From: Arthrobacter sp.
Lineage (GTDB): Bacteria > Actinomycetota > Actinomycetes > Actinomycetales > Micrococcaceae
DNA: 53,804 nt
Assembly: GCF_030540645.1 (NCBI RefSeq)
Contig: NZ_JAUNVV010000013.1
Location: 1-53,804, forward strand
Direction of reading: 5' to 3'
How positions within the stretch are numbered: position 1 is the stretch's first letter; each line of letters opens with the position of its first letter. The position numbers and the translations under genes were made by a program. The notes beneath the pieces were generated by a model. The model did not search any database. It was not told where the DNA came from and saw nothing but the letters and a program-made list of their open reading frames with translations. Below are positions 50,567-53,804 of this stretch, piece by piece.

Positions 50567-53500
50567 TTGGTCGCCTCGAGCACCTCTAATGTAAATAACG
50601 CTGCAACCGCTATCGATTCAAACAGCACCGACGGTGCGAAGAGTCGCCTCTCATTCGCAAAGATTCATGAGCCGCTTGACGTGCCGAATCTGCTTGCACT
50701 CCAGACCGAGAGCTTTGACTGGCTCGTAGGTAATGGGCGCTGGCAGGACCGCATGCAGACCGCCGTGGACGCTGGCGATGACAGCGTGGCCGTCACATCC
50801 GGTCTATCCGACATCTTTGAAGAGATCTCTCCCATTGAGGATTTCCAGGGCACCATGTCCCTGTCCTTCACGGAGCCGGAATTCTCTGACCCCAAGTTCA
50901 CCGTTGACGAGTGCAAGGACCGCGACGCCACATACGCCGCGCCGTTGTATGTCAAGGCCGAGTTCATGAACAACTTGACCGGTGAAATCAAGCAACAGAC
51001 CGTCTTCATGGGCGATTTCCCGCTCATGACCAACAAGGGCACCTTCGTCATCAACGGCACCGAGCGTGTTGTTGTTTCGCAGCTGGTCCGTTCACCGGGT
51101 GCTTACTTTGAGCGCACCGCGGACAAGACCAGTGACAAGGAAATCTTTACCGCCAAGATCATCCCCTCACGTGGTGCATGGTTTGAGCTGGAGATTGACA
51201 AGCGCGACCAGGTCGGCGTCCGCCTCGACCGCAAGCGCAAGCAGTCCGTCACTGTTCTGCTGAAGGCCCTCGGCTGGACCGAAGGCCAGATCTTGGAAGA
51301 GTTCGGCGAGTTCGACTCGATCCGCGCCACCCTGGAAAAGGATGCAACCACCGGCCGTGAAGATGCCCTCCTGGACATCTACCGCAAGCTGCGCCCGGGT
51401 GAGCCGCCGACCGTTGACGCTGCCGATGCATTGCTGCACAACCTGTACTTCAACTCCAAGCGTTACGATCTGGCCAAGGTCGGCCGTTACAAGATCAACC
51501 GCAAGCTTGGCATTGACCTGCCGTTGAGCGACCCCAACGCTTCGGTGCTCAGTGTCGATGACATCGTCGCCATGATCAAGTACCTTGTAGCCCTGCATGC
51601 AGGCAACAAGACCACCAAGGGCACCCGCGACGGCGCCGAGGTTGACTTGCGCGTTGACGTCGATGACATTGACCACTTTGGCAACCGCCGCATCCGTGCG
51701 GTCGGAGAGCTCATCGAGAACCAGGTCCGTACGGGTCTTTCCCGCATGGAGCGCGTTGTCCGTGAGCGCATGACCACTCAGGACGTCGAAGCGATCACGC
51801 CGCAGACCCTGATCAACATCCGTCCCGTCGTGGCAGCCATCAAGGAGTTCTTCGGAACTTCCCAGCTCTCACAGTTCATGGATCAGAACAACCCGCTGGC
51901 CGGTCTGACGCACAAGCGCCGCCTGTCTGCGCTGGGCCCGGGCGGTTTGTCCCGTGACCGTGCAGGCATGGAAGTTCGAGACGTTCACCCCTCGCACTAC
52001 GGCCGTATGTGCCCCATTGAAACCCCTGAAGGCCCGAACATTGGCCTTATTGGTTCCTTGGCTTCCTACGGACGCATCAACCCGTTCGGTTTCATCGAGA
52101 CGCCGTACCGCCGTGTCAAGGACGGCTTCGTTTCCGACGAAGTTGACTACCTGACGGCTGACGACGAGATGGAAGTTGTCATCGCCCAGGCCAACGCGCC
52201 GCTCGATGCCAACAACCACTTCGAGGAAGAATCCGTTCTGGTCCGCCAGCGCGGTGGTGGCGGCGAGCCTGTCCTGATCCCGGCCGACGAGGTCGAGTAC
52301 ATGGACGTTTCCCCGCGCCAGATGGTGTCCGTGGCAACCGCCCTGATTCCGTTCCTCGAGCACGATGACGCCAACCGCGCCTTGATGGGTGCGAACATGC
52401 AGCGTCAGGCTGTGCCGCTGGTCCGTTCGGAGGCCCCGTTCGTGGGTACCGGCATGGAGCGCGCGACCGCCGTTGACGCCGGAGACGTTGTCATCGCCAA
52501 GAAGGCCGGTGTGGTTTCGGAAGTTTCCGCCGACGTCGTGGTCATGTTGAACGACGACGGCACGGAGATCAGCTACCCGATCGCCAAGTACCAGCGTTCA
52601 AACCAGGGAACGGCCTACAATCAGCGTGTTCTGGCCTCAGAGGGCCAGCGCCTGGAAGTTGGCGGGATCATCGCTGACGGTCCGGCAACGGACATGGGCG
52701 AGCTTGCCTTGGGCAAGAACCTGCTGGTGGCCTTCATGTCCTGGGAAGGCCACAACTACGAGGATGCCATCATTCTTTCGCAGCGCATTGTTGCTGAAGA
52801 TGTGCTGTCCTCCATCCACATCGAAGAGCATGAGATCGACGCCCGCGACACGAAGCTTGGTGCTGAGGAAATTACCCGGGACATCCCGAACGTTTCCGAG
52901 GAAATCCTGGCCGGCCTGGACGAGCGCGGCATCATCCACATCGGTGCCGAGGTTGAAGCCGGCGACATCCTGGTTGGCAAGGTCACCCCCAAGGGTGAAA
53001 CCGAACTGACTCCGGAGGAGCGCCTGCTCCGTGCCATCTTCGGTGAGAAGAGTCGTGAAGTTCGCGACACGTCCTTGAAGGTTCCGCACGGCGAGTCCGG
53101 CACCGTCATCGGCGTCCGTGTCTTTGACCGCGATTCCGAAGATGACCTGCCCCCCGGCGTAAACCAGCTGGTGCGCGTCTACGTTGCCAACAAGCGCAAG
53201 ATCACCGACGGTGACAAGCTTGCCGGCCGCCACGGCAACAAGGGTGTTATTTCCAAGATCCTCCCGATCGAGGACATGCCCTTCCTTGCTGACGGCACGC
53301 CCGTTGACATCGTGCTGAACCCGCTGGGTGTTCCTGGCCGCATGAACGTTGGCCAGGTGCTGGAAATCCACCTCGGGTGGGTGGCCAAGACCGGCTGGAA
53401 GGTTGAGGGCGAGCCGGACTGGATCCAGAACCTCCCCAACCTGCCACGCGAATCCGGTCAGACGAAGGTTGCCACTCCGGTGTTCGACGGTGCCCGTGAC

Positions 53501-53804
53501 TCGGAAATCACCGGCCTTCTCGATTCCACCAATGTGACCCGCGACGGCGAACGCCTGATCGATTCCAGCGGTAAGACACGCCTCTTCGACGGCCGTTCCG
53601 GCGAGCCGTTCCCGGACCCGGTTTCGGTGGGCTACATGTACATCTTGAAACTCCACCACTTGGTGGACGACAAGATTCACGCCCGCTCCACCGGACCGTA
53701 CTCCATGATCACCCAGCAGCCCTTGGGCGGTAAGGCCCAGTTCGGTGGCCAGCGCTTTGGTGAGATGGAAGTTTGGGCCCTTGAAGCGTACGGCGCTGCC
53801 TACA
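50567..53804 (+). CDS. rpoB: DNA-directed RNA polymerase subunit beta (3'-truncated by window)
   Basis: The frame is open for 1079 codons to the window edge; the last part of the usual roughly 1165-residue protein is missing. The start is TTG at 50567 behind AAGGATCC; no ATG or GTG with a better site precedes the conserved [18 protein letters not shown]. The rifampicin region (DNA 51851-51945) reads [12 protein letters not shown] and [13 protein letters not shown], with the Asp, His and Ser of sensitive enzymes. [36 protein letters not shown] and [14 protein letters not shown] are further hallmarks. Confidence 0.97.
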   Translation, partial: MVASSTSNVNNAATAIDSNSTDGAKSRLSFAKIHEPLDVPNLLALQTESFDWLVGNGRWQDRMQTAVDAGDDSVAVTSGLSDIFEEISPIEDFQGTMSLSFTEPEFSDPKFTVDECKDRDATYAAPLYVKAEFMNNLTGEIKQQTVFMGDFPLMTNKGTFVINGTERVVVSQLVRSPGAYFERTADKTSDKEIFTAKIIPSRGAWFELEIDKRDQVGVRLDRKRKQSVTVLLKALGWTEGQILEEFGEFDSIRATLEKDATTGREDALLDIYRKLRPGEPPTVDAADALLHNLYFNSKRYDLAKVGRYKINRKLGIDLPLSDPNASVLSVDDIVAMIKYLVALHAGNKTTKGTRDGAEVDLRVDVDDIDHFGNRRIRAVGELIENQVRTGLSRMERVVRERMTTQDVEAITPQTLINIRPVVAAIKEFFGTSQLSQFMDQNNPLAGLTHKRRLSALGPGGLSRDRAGMEVRDVHPSHYGRMCPIETPEGPNIGLIGSLASYGRINPFGFIETPYRRVKDGFVSDEVDYLTADDEMEVVIAQANAPLDANNHFEEESVLVRQRGGGGEPVLIPADEVEYMDVSPRQMVSVATALIPFLEHDDANRALMGANMQRQAVPLVRSEAPFVGTGMERATAVDAGDVVIAKKAGVVSEVSADVVVMLNDDGTEISYPIAKYQRSNQGTAYNQRVLASEGQRLEVGGIIADGPATDMGELALGKNLLVAFMSWEGHNYEDAIILSQRIVAEDVLSSIHIEEHEIDARDTKLGAEEITRDIPNVSEEILAGLDERGIIHIGAEVEAGDILVGKVTPKGETELTPEERLLRAIFGEKSREVRDTSLKVPHGESGTVIGVRVFDRDSEDDLPPGVNQLVRVYVANKRKITDGDKLAGRHGNKGVISKILPIEDMPFLADGTPVDIVLNPLGVPGRMNVGQVLEIHLGWVAKTGWKVEGEPDWIQNLPNLPRESGQTKVATPVFDGARDSEITGLLDSTNVTRDGERLIDSSGKTRLFDGRSGEPFPDPVSVGYMYILKLHHLVDDKIHARSTGPYSMITQQPLGGKAQFGGQRFGEMEVWALEAYGAAY

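Noticed and set aside
51851-51945. Rifampicin-resistance change in rpoB
   Set aside because: The Asp, His and Ser positions that usually change are all in the sensitive form.
52637-53680. Long open frame antisense to rpoB
   Set aside because: It mirrors codon bias of the highly conserved rpoB frame and has no family-like sequence or ribosome-binding site.
1-53804. Insertion sequences, prophage or integrated elements
   Set aside because: No transposase, integrase or phage genes, no tRNA-flanking direct repeats, and composition looks even throughout.

Overview
The window is chromosomal DNA of a high-GC Gram-positive bacterium, most likely a member of the Micrococcaceae (Arthrobacter and relatives). 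The reasons are a mycothiol synthase gene (mshD) close to a GlnR-type regulator, many GTG and TTG starts, many start codons 6-7 nt behind a TANNNT -10 box (leaderless mRNAs), LGFP-repeat and WXG100 proteins, a MaoC dehydratase pair ahead of murB, and a tRNA-Trp/secE/nusG/rplK/rplA ... rplJ/rplL ... rpoB order. I see no insertion sequence, integrase, phage gene or CRISPR array. It reads as stable core chromosome.

Layout. 1-5.8 kb: the 3' end of a DEAD-box RNA helicase, a metallo-beta-lactamase-fold hydrolase, tRNA-Thr and tRNA-Met, a Rossmann-fold protein, a cation/proton antiporter, a CitE-like lyase and a small membrane protein. 5.8-11.3 kb: a DHA2 drug exporter and its divergent TetR regulator around a perfect palindrome, then a tightly coupled chain of two MaoC dehydratases, an MFS transporter and murB. 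11.4-18 kb: a fatty acid desaturase, an AlkZ-like winged-helix protein, a secreted LGFP-repeat protein with an L,D-transpeptidase-like C-terminus, a lipoprotein and asd. 18-20.2 kb: a three-gene cassette with a WXG100-domain (type VII secretion) protein. 20.2-28.2 kb, all on the minus strand: folA-thyA, a YtrA-type GntR regulator with a large membrane protein, mutT1-like, ppk and mshD. 28.4-33.1 kb: a 2-hydroxyacid dehydrogenase, glnR, a membrane protein, a 37-residue membrane peptide, a nitrobindin-like protein and ygfZ. 33.2-37.2 kb: a PadR regulator with an MFS exporter, a GNAT protein and pfkA.

37.3-41 kb holds a three-component envelope-stress module. A PspC protein with a LiaF-like tail diverges from a PspC-fused NarL-type histidine kinase and its response regulator. 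This matches the architecture of EsrISR of Corynebacterium and is related to LiaFSR. After an aspartate-type aminotransferase, 42.7-53.8 kb is the transcription/translation block: tRNA-Trp, secE, nusG, rplK, rplA, a two-domain GNAT gene, rplJ, rplL, then ybaK and a thiolase on the opposite strand, and rpoB running off the window.

The most notable points are the WXG100 cassette without visible secretion machinery, a set of clean candidate operators next to regulators, about a dozen leaderless promoters that fix start codons, several intergenic inverted-repeat elements of unknown nature, and an acidic N-terminal extension of about 85 residues on NusG. All functional names rest on motif and family recognition by eye. 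No database search was run.
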